Assembly (NCBI GenBank): GCA_040398845.1
Contig: JBBATH010000006.1
Coordinates: 158,451-222,450 of the forward strand
DNA: 64,000 nt
Direction of reading: 5' to 3'
Origin: WLND01 sp040398845
Lineage (GTDB): Bacteria; Actinomycetota; Actinomycetes; S36-B12
Below, piece by piece: positions 1 through 8,677 of the stretch. Made by a program: the position numbers and the translations under genes. Within the stretch, counting starts at the first letter, position 1, and every line of letters starts with the position of its first letter. The notes beneath the pieces are model-generated. The model did not search any database, was not told where the DNA came from, and worked only from the letters and a program-made list of their open reading frames with translations.

Positions 1-97
1 GGGCGCGGGATCGTCGCGCAAGGTGACCGGACCGTCTGCGGCCGCCGCGACCGGCCCCCTGTGCTGGAAACTGAAACGACGCGAAGGACGTGGATAA

Positions 98-499
98 ATG
101 ACATCGATGGGATTCAGTGTCTACGATGACCCTGATGTCGTGCGGACGCCGCTGAGTCAAGCCGACCCCGCACCGGAGCCAACGGAGGAAGCCAGCATGG
201 AAGCCGCGCGATCGAGTTTCGACGAGCATGGTGCGGGAGCCCTGCTCTCCGATCGTGACCGCGGCATTCTCGAGTTTGAGCGCCAGTGGTGGAAATATGC
301 AGGGGCCAAGGAGCAGGCGATTCGCGATCTCTTCGACATGAGCGCAACTCGTTATTACCAAATTGTCAACGCCCTCATCGATACCCCGGAGGCATTGGCC
401 TCCGACCCGATGCTCGTCAAGCGACTGCGCCGCCTGCGTGCCACTCGGCAGCGTGCGCGCTCGGCTCGGCGTCTCGGCGTTGAGTTAGACCAGCGCTGA
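98..499 (+). CDS. DUF3263 domain protein
   Basis: Small (133 aa) soluble protein. Residues about 50-125 carry the DUF3263 pattern: ILEFERQWWKYAGAKEQAIR, then a helix-turn-helix-like stretch with ATRYYQ and a basic tail rich in Arg. The family is almost confined to Actinobacteria and looks like a small DNA-binding protein, but its function is not established. The ATG at 98 has GAAGGA about 10 nt upstream. The acidic, Pro/Glu-rich first 45 residues are poorly ordered. It is followed after 83 bp by a separately initiated secreted protein, so I do not infer an operon. Confidence 0.85.
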   Translation: MTSMGFSVYDDPDVVRTPLSQADPAPEPTEEASMEAARSSFDEHGAGALLSDRDRGILEFERQWWKYAGAKEQAIRDLFDMSATRYYQIVNALIDTPEALASDPMLVKRLRRLRATRQRARSARRLGVELDQR

Positions 500-582
500 A
501 ACTTCCGATACTCCCTTCGCCGGTTCCTCGTCGGGAGATTGATGGGGCATGATGGCCCTGTTCGCGATCTAGGGAGCCTCGC

Positions 583-1800
583 ATGCGTCTTCGAATCCTC
601 GTCACCACCGGCCTCGCCCTCACCGGCGCCCTTGCAAGCGCCCTAGGCGCAGCGCCAGCATCACAGGGTGCCTCGACCCCGATCGTCGTGTGGACGGATG
701 CCACGCGCGCGCCACTGCTCCAGCAGTCGTTCGCGAGTGGGTATGGCGGCCACTCGGTGACCTTTGTCGTGAAGGAACTTCCGGCAATTCGCTCCGAACT
801 CAAGACTGTGGCCGCCGCTGATGCGCCCGATGTCATTTGGGCCGAGCACGACTGGACCGGGGAACTCGCTTCTGCGGGCCTCGTTCGCAAACTTCCACTG
901 TCGGCGAAGTTGAAGGCCCAGTTCGAATCACGAACCCTCGATGGCTTCAAGTTCGGGTTCAGCTACTACGGCGTTCCCGTCATGTATGAGAACGTGGCAC
1001 TCATCACGAACGCGGCCCTCGTCCCGACTCCTCCGAAGACGTTCACGGCCTTGAGCAAGTCCGCACTTTCGCTCAAGGCGGCAGGCAAGGTCGACGTAGG
1101 CCTCGCGGTGGCGCAGGGCTCTGCTGGCAATGCGTACTTCATGAACCCACTTTTCACCGGGCTGGGCGGGTACGTGTTCGGCAAGAACGCGGCCGGCAGC
1201 CTCGATCCATACAACATTGGCATCACGAATCCGACCTTCCAGGCGAATTTGCCCAAGATCAACAAATGGAATTCGACCGGCCTCATCAACTCTGCGTTGG
1301 ACGAGAAGGCGGCCACAGCGGCGTTCGTCTCAGGCCGAGCGGCCTATTGGATTACCGGACCCTGGAACCGAAATGAGCTCAAGACGCTCGCCTTCCAGTA
1401 TCGGGTATCGTCGATCCCGGAGATCAAGAAGGGCATCGCACCGTCGCCATTCCTCACGATCAAGGGTTTCATGGTGACGGCGTACGCGGACCAGCACGGT
1501 GTGCTCGCTGCGGCACAGGGTCTCGTGCGTAAGGGATTGACCCCGGCCCCGATTCAGTCGCAGATTGCGGCCATTACTGAACGCGCGCCGGCCAACATCG
1601 CCGGGACGATGGCACGTCTGCCGCAGGCATTCGCCGTGGCAGGTACCGCAGGTGCGCCGACCCCGAATATTCCACAGGCCAGTGGCATCTGGGCACCCCT
1701 GGGAAAGGCCTGGGCGACCTCGACGATGGGTGCGGGGGCCGTACCCGCGCAGACATCCTTCGCGGAGGCTCAGGCGACCGTCGCCGCTTCGGTGGGGTAG
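583..1800 (+). CDS. extracellular solute-binding protein (maltose-binding type)
   Basis: 405-aa exported protein with a Sec signal peptide (residues 1 to about 29, cleavage near ASQGA). The fold pattern is that of cluster-B sugar-binding proteins: PDVIWAEHDW, the YGVPVMYEN hinge strand, an AAFVSGRAAYWITGPWN segment and a C-terminal helical lobe. It would bind a carbohydrate or related solute outside the membrane for an ABC importer. Unlike most Gram-positive binding proteins there is no lipobox Cys at the cleavage site, and no permease or ATPase gene lies nearby, so it is an orphan component. GGGAG at about 571-575 supports the ATG at 583. Confidence 0.8.
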   Translation: MRLRILVTTGLALTGALASALGAAPASQGASTPIVVWTDATRAPLLQQSFASGYGGHSVTFVVKELPAIRSELKTVAAADAPDVIWAEHDWTGELASAGLVRKLPLSAKLKAQFESRTLDGFKFGFSYYGVPVMYENVALITNAALVPTPPKTFTALSKSALSLKAAGKVDVGLAVAQGSAGNAYFMNPLFTGLGGYVFGKNAAGSLDPYNIGITNPTFQANLPKINKWNSTGLINSALDEKAATAAFVSGRAAYWITGPWNRNELKTLAFQYRVSSIPEIKKGIAPSPFLTIKGFMVTAYADQHGVLAAAQGLVRKGLTPAPIQSQIAAITERAPANIAGTMARLPQAFAVAGTAGAPTPNIPQASGIWAPLGKAWATSTMGAGAVPAQTSFAEAQATVAASVG

Positions 1801-1880
1801 TCGGCGGGGTGGCGGGCGCCTTCTTGAGACGCGGATTGAGCGGTCAACGGGCTCGAAGGCCCGATTCGCAGGCTCCCACA

Positions 1881-1907
1881 TTTGCACTCACCGGGTGAGA
1901 GTGCTAA
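1881..1907 (+). promoter_or_regulatory. CIRCE operator 1 (HrcA box)
   Basis: TTTGCACTC, a 9-nt spacer, then GAGTGCTAA: one base off the canonical CIRCE inverted repeat TTAGCACTC-N9-GAGTGCTAA. It lies about 70 bp upstream of the groEL start. In this family HrcA represses the chaperonin gene at normal temperature. Confidence 0.93.
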
Positions 1908-1914
1908 AAATAGA

Positions 1915-1941
1915 TTAGCACTCACACCCTTAGAGTGATAA
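1915..1941 (+). promoter_or_regulatory. CIRCE operator 2 (HrcA box)
   Basis: A second box, 7 bp downstream of the first: TTAGCACTC, 9-nt spacer, GAGTGATAA (one mismatch in the right arm). The spacing between box centres is 34 bp, about three helical turns, so two HrcA dimers could sit on the same face of the DNA. Confidence 0.9.
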
Positions 1942-1975
1942 TCCACGTTCGGATGTTCCGGGAGGAACTGGCCCC

Positions 1976-3616
<1,641 letters not shown>

Positions 3617-3636
3617 TCCACGTCTACGAACGCTCG

Positions 3637-3671
3637 AAAGGGCGGCTCCCCGATACGGGGAGCCGCCCTTT
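3637..3671 (+). terminator. rho-independent terminator of groEL
   Basis: Perfect 16-bp stem (AAAGGGCGGCTCCCCG and its complement) with a 3-nt loop, 20 bp after the groEL stop, ending in a short T run. The right arm is also the start of a 37-nt sequence repeated at 5839-5875. Confidence 0.92.
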
Positions 3672-3692
3672 CTGCGTCCTGTCGCCTAGGGC
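3656..3692. repeat. left copy of 37-nt direct repeat flanking an accessory insertion
   Basis: Aligns with 5839-5875 at 31 of 37 positions. In the right copy the repeat ends over the stop codon of the secreted-protein gene at 5869; in this copy a TAG stop (minus strand, 3686-3688) falls at exactly the same place. The two copies bracket the IS110 remnant and the Xre/RES pair. Confidence 0.6.
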
Positions 3693-3745
3693 CCCTCGCT
3701 GTCACGTGTTTGGGCGACGGCCCCACCGTCGCCGATCTGCTGGTC
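3686..3745 (-). pseudogene. remnant of a paralogue of the secreted protein at 5869-6564
   Basis: Read on the minus strand this stretch encodes QQIGDGGAVAQTRDSEGP followed by a stop. The intact gene at 5869-6564 has QQIGDGGVIAQVRD in its middle, and 34 nt here (3709-3742) match that region with about 2 mismatches. The stop codon aligns with the stop of the intact gene through the 37-nt repeat. I infer a duplicated copy that lost the segment between its middle and its 3' end. Too short to be functional. Confidence 0.5.
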
Positions 3746-4259
3746 TCGTCCCCTGTCGGAGGTTCTCAGAGGCCTGGGTTTGTCCGATGGGCATGGCGTT
3801 ACGGATGAATTGACTCAGTCATGCGTTGAGGCCGACTCACTGAGCGAGTCGGCCCAGTCACGGTGACTGTTCCTGCGCTTGCGCCTACGGTCACGCACTT
3901 ATCTCCAGAGGTAGACATGACCCTGTATGCGGAGCCGGATGATCGTTGGCACCGGCCAGCGTTCGTCTTCGCGAAGGGTGGCTTGCTGGAGGCAGCCTTG
4001 GGAGAAGTCGACGTCGTCGTTGCGATAGCACATGTGGTCGTGATGGCGCGACCGTCGTCGAGGCCGACAGATGGCAGCAGGTGGCCGCCCGGCCTAGTTG
4101 CTGAGCGTGGCGACGGGTTTGGCGGCCCGCTCAGGGGCTTGAGTCGGTCTTTTAGGCAGGTGTTTCCCTCACCCGCCCCTTGCCTGCCGGGTAGATCCTC
4201 GACTTGCCATCAGGCCAGCCAGCCCTGAACAAGCCTGCTCGTGCTGCAGGCCAATGATC
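3746..4259. other. gene-poor stretch with two palindromes
   Basis: No convincing coding region. A plus-strand open frame at 3863-4228 has no recognisable motif and no ribosome site. The only structure I see is a pair of adjacent inverted repeats: GGCCGACTC/GAGTCGGCC at 3830-3854 (9-bp stem) and CAGTCAC/GTGACTG at 3855-3869 (7-bp stem). These could be a terminator or a recombination or binding site; nothing in the sequence decides between them. Confidence 0.4.
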
Positions 4260-4545
4260 CATCCGGGGGCGCTGTTGAACGCTCGCCCACTGGCACCTCT
4301 ATTCACGCAGGCGACGATGAAGCAGCCGCTGGCCGCCTCGTGGTGCGCAAGGATCTGCGACTCACGCGCGAGTTGCCTCGCCAGCGTGGGCGTCTGCTCA
4401 ACTCGGTCCGGGTGCACTCTCGCATGGAGTCCACTGACGAGTGCGGCGGCTGGACCGAAGGGGCGCAACTGGACGACGCGCCACTCCCCCCGGATTCCCC
4501 AGCAGGCGCCTTGCGCAAGCGCCCACTTTCCGCAGAGTGGCATGT
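4260..4545 (+). pseudogene. probable IS110-family transposase remnant
   Basis: One plus frame gives about 85 residues resembling the middle of IS110-type transposases. A DDE-containing start is followed by a helix (LTRELPRQRGRLLNSVRVHS) that matches the conserved region where these enzymes have L-E-L-x-R-x-x-R-L-x-x-x-L-x-x-x-H, and by a downstream SPAGALRK element like their conserved SPxALRK motif. The N-terminal RuvC-like DEDD residues and the C-terminal transposase domain are missing. It lies beside the Xre/RES pair inside the repeat-bounded insertion. The match is from memory of the family and is tentative. Confidence 0.4.
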
Positions 4546-4625
4546 ACGGTGGTATTTAGGGTGTTTTTTGAGGTAGGCTACTGGTATATTCTCCGATAGG
4601 GAACTGGAAGACGGGAAGTGAGGAG

Positions 4626-5006
4626 ATGCCTACTGAGGTCGCCGTCTCAAGCCACGCTGAGACGACCCGGATGGACATTCACGAACTGGTGCGCAGGCTC
4701 AACAGCCACCTCGGTGCAACGATCGTCGCCGCTCTGGCTGGGGTCCGTGACTCCAAGCTGCCATACCGCTGGGCCAAGCCTGACGGCCCCACGCCTAACC
4801 CGGAGGCCGAGGAGCGGCTCCGTGCCGCCCATCGCTCGTGGCTCATGCTGGCTGACGCCGAGTCTGACCACACCGCTCGTAGTTGGTTCATCGGCGCGAA
4901 CCCCCTGCTCGACGAGGTGGCTCCCTTCATGGCGCTGCGAGAAGGTGAGAGCCATAAGGTACTGAGGGCAGCGGAAGCCTTCATCTCGGGCGCCTGGAGC
5001 GCCTGA
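4626..5006 (+). CDS. antitoxin of an Xre/RES-type pair (Xre/MbcA/ParS-like)
   Basis: 126-aa protein placed 5 bp upstream of a RES-domain gene, the standard antitoxin position. The C-terminal half (about residues 60-125: RLRAAHRSWLMLADAESDHT, then SWFIGANPLLDEVAPFMALR) is the MbcA/ParS/Xre-type domain that caps the toxin active site; the NPLLD(x)xxP element is typical. The N-terminal region, HELVRRLNSHLGATIVAAL, suits the short helical DNA-binding part. It should neutralise the toxin and repress the operon. A candidate -10 (TATATT) lies at 4585-4590. The ATG at 4626 is preceded by GGGAAG; an internal Met at 4671 is an alternative start. Confidence 0.8.
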   Translation: MPTEVAVSSHAETTRMDIHELVRRLNSHLGATIVAALAGVRDSKLPYRWAKPDGPTPNPEAEERLRAAHRSWLMLADAESDHTARSWFIGANPLLDEVAPFMALREGESHKVLRAAEAFISGAWSA

Positions 5007-5011
5007 CCCCG

Positions 5012-5713
5012 ATGGCGTTCACGGGGGAAGCTTCACGGGTCTGCCAGCGCACGGGCCTTGCGGTTGTGAACCAGCCAGACGTTGCGCTGTGGCGGGTCTT
5101 CAAGACAGCCGACGGCCCACTGAACCCTCCCATCCGTTCGGGGAGCCCCGACGAGCGCTGGGGCCGGTTCGACGTTCCAGGATTGGCCACGGTGTACGGG
5201 GCAACGCATTCCCGAGGGGCATACGTCGAAACGCTCGCAACACTCGCTCCTGCCGATGTCGACTACGCGGAACTCTTCGACGTCGTCGCGCCGGGCGAGA
5301 ACCCGGTGGCACAGGACTGGTCCGACATGCACCACATGCCACCGGGAAGCACTGCCATACAGTGGCGCCGTCACTTCAGGGAGTGGGCGCCGAATCAGGA
5401 CCCGGCCCATCAGCGCATCGACACGTCGGTTCTCACTGGCCCGGACCGCGTCGTCACATGCGCCGTGGCCAAGTGGCTTGGTGAGCAAGTGCTCGACGAC
5501 GGCTCTATGCCTGCGGGCATTCGCTACTTGTCCAGGCACGGCGGGGAGCTCTCCTGCTGGGCGGTATGGGTCGACTTGAGAGGCTCGACCAACCCCGACG
5601 ATGTGAAACTACTCGTCGCGCTCCACATCGACGAGGTCAACCGAGTTCCCATCGAAGCAAGCGACGCTGACTTCCGCTGGGCCGCCAAGAGCCTCAGAGT
5701 CAACGCACACTGA
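5012..5713 (+). CDS. RES-domain toxin (NAD+-degrading)
   Basis: 233 aa with the RES fold signatures: LWRVF (R28), RFDVPGLATVYGA (R52, Y62) and GAYVETL (E73). The Arg, Tyr and Glu positions correspond to the NAD-binding and catalytic residues of RES toxins such as MbcT, which cleave or phosphorolyse NAD+ and arrest growth. It starts 5 bp after the antitoxin stop and is surely co-transcribed with it. Compared with MbcT (about 180 aa) it has extra residues around positions 95-150. It sits in the repeat-bounded accessory insertion together with an IS110 remnant, which suggests acquisition by transfer. Confidence 0.85.
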   Translation: MAFTGEASRVCQRTGLAVVNQPDVALWRVFKTADGPLNPPIRSGSPDERWGRFDVPGLATVYGATHSRGAYVETLATLAPADVDYAELFDVVAPGENPVAQDWSDMHHMPPGSTAIQWRRHFREWAPNQDPAHQRIDTSVLTGPDRVVTCAVAKWLGEQVLDDGSMPAGIRYLSRHGGELSCWAVWVDLRGSTNPDDVKLLVALHIDEVNRVPIEASDADFRWAAKSLRVNAH

Positions 5714-5838
5714 GTTCGAGCGCATGACCCGAAAGCAAACAGTCCCAAGCGCAGCGAAGTGCGCCACATGCCCTCTGTCTCAAAAGCACTCGCCTTGCAG
5801 GTCCCCTCTGTCAGCATCTGGTGCCGAACGAGCCGACA

Positions 5839-5875
5839 CGGGGAGCCGCCCCTTCGGCGTACTGACACTTAGGGC
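5839..5875. repeat. right copy of 37-nt direct repeat flanking an accessory insertion
   Basis: Partner of 3656-3692 (31 of 37 identical). It spans the 3' flank and stop codon of the secreted-protein gene ending at 5869. The left copy coincides with the right arm of the groEL terminator. Confidence 0.6.
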
Positions 5876-6564
5876 GCTTTGACCGAGGTTCGAAGCAGCA
5901 CGGTGTTGTCGAGCTCCAGGTCGCTGCTCCAGATCGGTTTCGCGCTGGGGCTCCAGGTGATGGTGTTGTAGCCGTCCTTCGCACCGACCTCCTGCGGCGT
6001 GTACACGGAGGCATTCGACCAGCCGCTATTCGAGGCACCGGACTTTGACCAGTTTGCAGGCTCCGGGGTGTTCGAGGACTTGCAGTCGACGACTGGGTTG
6101 CTCGAGGTGACGCACTCGGGGTTCAGTGGCGCCTTGTTCACTACAAGGGCCCTCCACGACTCACTGGTCACAGCAATGATCTTGCCGGTCTTGTTGTCGC
6201 GTACCTGGGCGATGACCCCACCGTCGCCGATCTGCTGGCGACTGGTCCCGATGTACTCCAGACCGGAGGCATTCTCGGTGAAGTCCTTGCCCATAATCCC
6301 GATGGTCAGGGGGTAGGTGGCGGTCAAGGTGATGGTCTCAGCGTTGAAGGATTTCTCAGTCGTGATCGGTACGGAATCTTGGCCGACCTTCTTGCCGTTG
6401 ACGTAGAGGGCAAACCAATTGTCAGCCCACACCTGAGCGGTGAACGAGGAGGTCGGTGCGGCGGGCTGCGAGGCATTCGCAGGTGCGTACGCCAGCCCAG
6501 TGACACCAAGGATGCCGACACTCGCGGTCGCGGCGCAGCGCTGGATCAGGAGTCTTCGGTTCAT
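5869..6564 (-). CDS. conserved exported protein (last gene of PEBP-YHYH operon)
   Basis: 231-aa exported protein. The N-terminus NRRLLIQRCAATASVGILG followed by a hydrophobic run and an Ala-x-Ala site (near PANA) reads as a Tat or Sec signal. The mature part is beta-rich with Trp and Gly (WADNWFALYVNGKK, GLEYIG, IGDGGVIAQ, DLELDN), resembling galactose-binding/PA14-type sandwich folds; I know no assigned function. The ATG at 6564 is 1 nt after the stop of the YHYH gene and has GGAAGG 8 nt upstream, so this start is preferred over an in-frame upstream ATG at 6606. Translational coupling with the YHYH gene implies a shared role outside the cell. Confidence 0.75.
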   Translation of the reverse strand: MNRRLLIQRCAATASVGILGVTGLAYAPANASQPAAPTSSFTAQVWADNWFALYVNGKKVGQDSVPITTEKSFNAETITLTATYPLTIGIMGKDFTENASGLEYIGTSRQQIGDGGVIAQVRDNKTGKIIAVTSESWRALVVNKAPLNPECVTSSNPVVDCKSSNTPEPANWSKSGASNSGWSNASVYTPQEVGAKDGYNTITWSPSAKPIWSSDLELDNTVLLRTSVKAP

Positions 6565-6565
6565 G

Positions 6566-7561
6566 TCATGCCTTCCGCGCGTAGGTTTGGGTGGACTCTT
6601 TTCCATTGGGATCGATGAAGGTCATGGATACCGACTGCAGGGTGGCGGTGTAGTTGATTCGGTATCGACTACCGCTCAGGGTGTAGGCGAGGGCGAACGC
6701 CGATGATCCGTTCCGGGCGAACTCGGTGATCTTGGCCCCCCTGAGGGGTTCGCCGGCGGGGCGGAACGGGTTTGCTACCGGCTGCGGGTCGACCTGGCCA
6801 TCCTTGACGGTCACGACCCCGCGCATCCCGCCATTTGCATACGGGTAGGTCTTGGTGCCGTGGTAGTGGTACTTGCCCTTGAACATGTGGCCGTTGTATT
6901 CGTCCAACGGCTGTAGTGCCGTGCCATTCGGTTCGACCGATCCGTACATGGGATACCCATCGAGGCCGTAGGCGATGGGCTTCGTCGCTCCGATCGTCTT
7001 CGACAGGTGGAGTGGCGCGGTGTGGTAGTGGTAGTCATCGGCGCGACCGCAGTGGCCGCCCCATTCGTCGAGCTCGCCGATGAGGTAGGAATCCTCGCCG
7101 CGGTTGTTGAGCGCATTGAAGATTGGGACACCGTCGGCTGCGAGGGCAATGGCACCGCGAAAGAGGTTCGTCTTGGCTGAGATGGGATTGGCAGCCAGTT
7201 TTGGCGACACCGGGACCTTCCAGGCGTTGGAGCCTGAGTAGGGCTGCGGGACCGGTACCTGCTGCTGCCAGTTCGTGATGCCGACCATCATGTTGTGCGG
7301 CGGCAGCCCGCTACTTTCGACGAGGTAGTACTGGCCGGATTTAAGGGTCTTAACCGATGAGGCGAAGGCACTGAACCCCGGGAGCGTCACGCTGGTCCCA
7401 GCGGCGACTGCCTCTTGCGCCGTGACGAGCGATGCGGTGACAGCGGCGCCGAACCCGAGGGCCATGCCCTGGAGCACGGTGCGCCGGGTGAGCCCTGGAT
7501 GGCCATGCGGCACATGTGGGTGCACGTGATCGTGCGGGCCGCTAGTGGGAGTACGTGACAT
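6566..7561 (-). CDS. YHYH-domain exported protein
   Basis: 331 aa. A His-rich N-terminus (HDHVHPHVPHGH) precedes a twin-arginine signal, TRRTVLQGMALGFGAAVTAS. The mature region has two copies of the name-giving motif (DDYHYHTAPLH and KGKYHYHGTKTYPY) with GLDGYPMYG between them, the hallmark of YHYH proteins. The clustered His residues suggest metal binding, but no catalytic activity is established for the family. Tat export suggests folding, possibly with cofactor, before secretion. It overlaps the PEBP gene by 20 bp and abuts the next gene by 1 nt. The His tract before the Tat motif is unusual and could bind metal in the cytoplasm before export. Confidence 0.85.
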   Translation of the reverse strand: MSRTPTSGPHDHVHPHVPHGHPGLTRRTVLQGMALGFGAAVTASLVTAQEAVAAGTSVTLPGFSAFASSVKTLKSGQYYLVESSGLPPHNMMVGITNWQQQVPVPQPYSGSNAWKVPVSPKLAANPISAKTNLFRGAIALAADGVPIFNALNNRGEDSYLIGELDEWGGHCGRADDYHYHTAPLHLSKTIGATKPIAYGLDGYPMYGSVEPNGTALQPLDEYNGHMFKGKYHYHGTKTYPYANGGMRGVVTVKDGQVDPQPVANPFRPAGEPLRGAKITEFARNGSSAFALAYTLSGSRYRINYTATLQSVSMTFIDPNGKESTQTYARKA

Positions 7562-8105
7562 TGAGTGCCGCCTTCGAGATGGTGATGCCGGATATGGATG
7601 AGAGCAGCGAATCCCTAGTTACGGATGCCGAGGACTTCTTGGGGAGGTTGGGCGTGCCGGACAGTTCATACACGGTGATCGTGTACGTCTTGGCTCCCGG
7701 GCCCTTTGAGCAAGGGGGTGCATAGCCGATGTTCTTGTTCACGCTGTTTCCGCCAAGGTACCCAACCTTCGTTGAGTTGGTAGCGATCGCAGTCGTCTTT
7801 GCAGGAATGCCCCACATCAGCCAGTACCAATGGTGCCCACCCTCCGGCGGCACGTGATCCATGACGACCGCGTAGCCCTTGGCACCCTTCGGAGCGTTCG
7901 TCCAAGAGATCGGCGGGCTGGTGCCCGCACCGTCGCAGGTGTACTTGGCTGGGAACGCATTCCCGACTCCAATGCCCGGGCTGGTGAGCGTGAATGCGTC
8001 TGCGGCGCGAGCAGGCCCACTCACAGTGAACGCGGTCGCGATGGCGGCCGCGAGGGCGAGGGATGCTCGCAAGGTGGGGCTCATGGTCCGGATGCTAGCT
8101 TCCAT
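7542..8105 (-). CDS. exported YbhB/YbcL-type PEBP (Raf kinase inhibitor-like)
   Basis: PEBP-family fold: FTLTSPGIGVGNAFPAKYTC, then DGAGTSPPISWTNAPKGAKGYAVVMD with the conserved Asp, GHHWYWLMWGIP, and GYAPPCSKGPGAKTYTITVYEL. These are the phosphate/ligand-pocket motifs of YbhB-like proteins. A signal peptide (LRASLALAAAIATAFTVSGPARA) places it outside the membrane. Ligand unknown. It is the first gene of the three-gene exported operon. The start is uncertain: ATG at 8105 or 8084 both give a clean signal peptide; a longer frame to 8270 would add a basic, low-complexity leader and overlap the divergent gene, so I reject it. Confidence 0.85.
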   Translation of the reverse strand: MEASIRTMSPTLRASLALAAAIATAFTVSGPARAADAFTLTSPGIGVGNAFPAKYTCDGAGTSPPISWTNAPKGAKGYAVVMDHVPPEGGHHWYWLMWGIPAKTTAIATNSTKVGYLGGNSVNKNIGYAPPCSKGPGAKTYTITVYELSGTPNLPKKSSASVTRDSLLSSISGITISKAALNVTYSH

Positions 8106-8143
8106 CGAAATAGGTCGCTTGCTGGCGGGGGCGCTACGCGCTG

Positions 8144-8668
8144 ATGTCATCGCCGTGCAAGGCTTCATCCGTGAAAGCCGAGGGACGATGGGCAGTTTTG
8201 GTTGTCGACGGCGCCGATGTGCGACTGCGGAGTCGGCGGATTGGGCTGATTTCGGTCGATGTTCGGGCACCTGTTTCGGCGGGGGAACTGCAGATCACGG
8301 CTTCGGGCAATCGGTTTTCTCTCAGTCTTGCCCTTGATCAGCTGAAAACTGGGAGCATATTCACCGAGGGCGCAGCCCGGTCCCTCCTCCGGCGAAATGA
8401 TGCCCGGGTGCTCAACTACTCAGGACATGGCGCGACAGGCTCGAGTCCATGGCAGGTGAGTGGCCACGCGGTCGCGGCTGAAGTGGACATCGAAATCACG
8501 TTGACGATCACTGCGGCCGGCCCCCCGGATGACCCGATGGCCCAGATCGAATTGGCGGGCGCCGCGAACCTCGGCACCGTCAATGTGCCATTGCCCGGCC
8601 TCGGCAGGGTTGATGATTTTTCATTCCAGGTCGATGCACGGCTGGTGCTCTCCCGGATGAGCGATTAG
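8144..8668 (+). CDS. YceI-like lipocalin-fold protein
   Basis: 174 aa, no signal peptide. The region from about residue 90 (RNDARVLNYSGHGA, then SPWQVSGHAVAAEVDIEITLT and a closing strand FSFQVDARLVLSR) matches the YceI-like pattern of a beta-barrel that binds polyisoprenoid-type or other hydrophobic ligands. The match is weak at the N-terminus. A GTG at 8171 (VKAEGRWAVL) may be the real start, which would leave a proper divergent promoter region toward the PEBP operon. The physiological role is not evident. Confidence 0.6.
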   Translation: MSSPCKASSVKAEGRWAVLVVDGADVRLRSRRIGLISVDVRAPVSAGELQITASGNRFSLSLALDQLKTGSIFTEGAARSLLRRNDARVLNYSGHGATGSSPWQVSGHAVAAEVDIEITLTITAAGPPDDPMAQIELAGAANLGTVNVPLPGLGRVDDFSFQVDARLVLSRMSD

Positions 8669-8677
8669 GCGAATCGT

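Noticed and set aside
3863..4228. 121-codon plus-strand frame downstream of groEL
   Set aside because: No recognisable motif, no ribosome site, and it crosses the palindromes and debris of the accessory insertion.
5714..5868. Possible tRNA or small RNA between the RES toxin and the exported operon
   Set aside because: I could not fold a cloverleaf or find a CCA-adjacent acceptor stem; only the 37-nt repeat is notable there.
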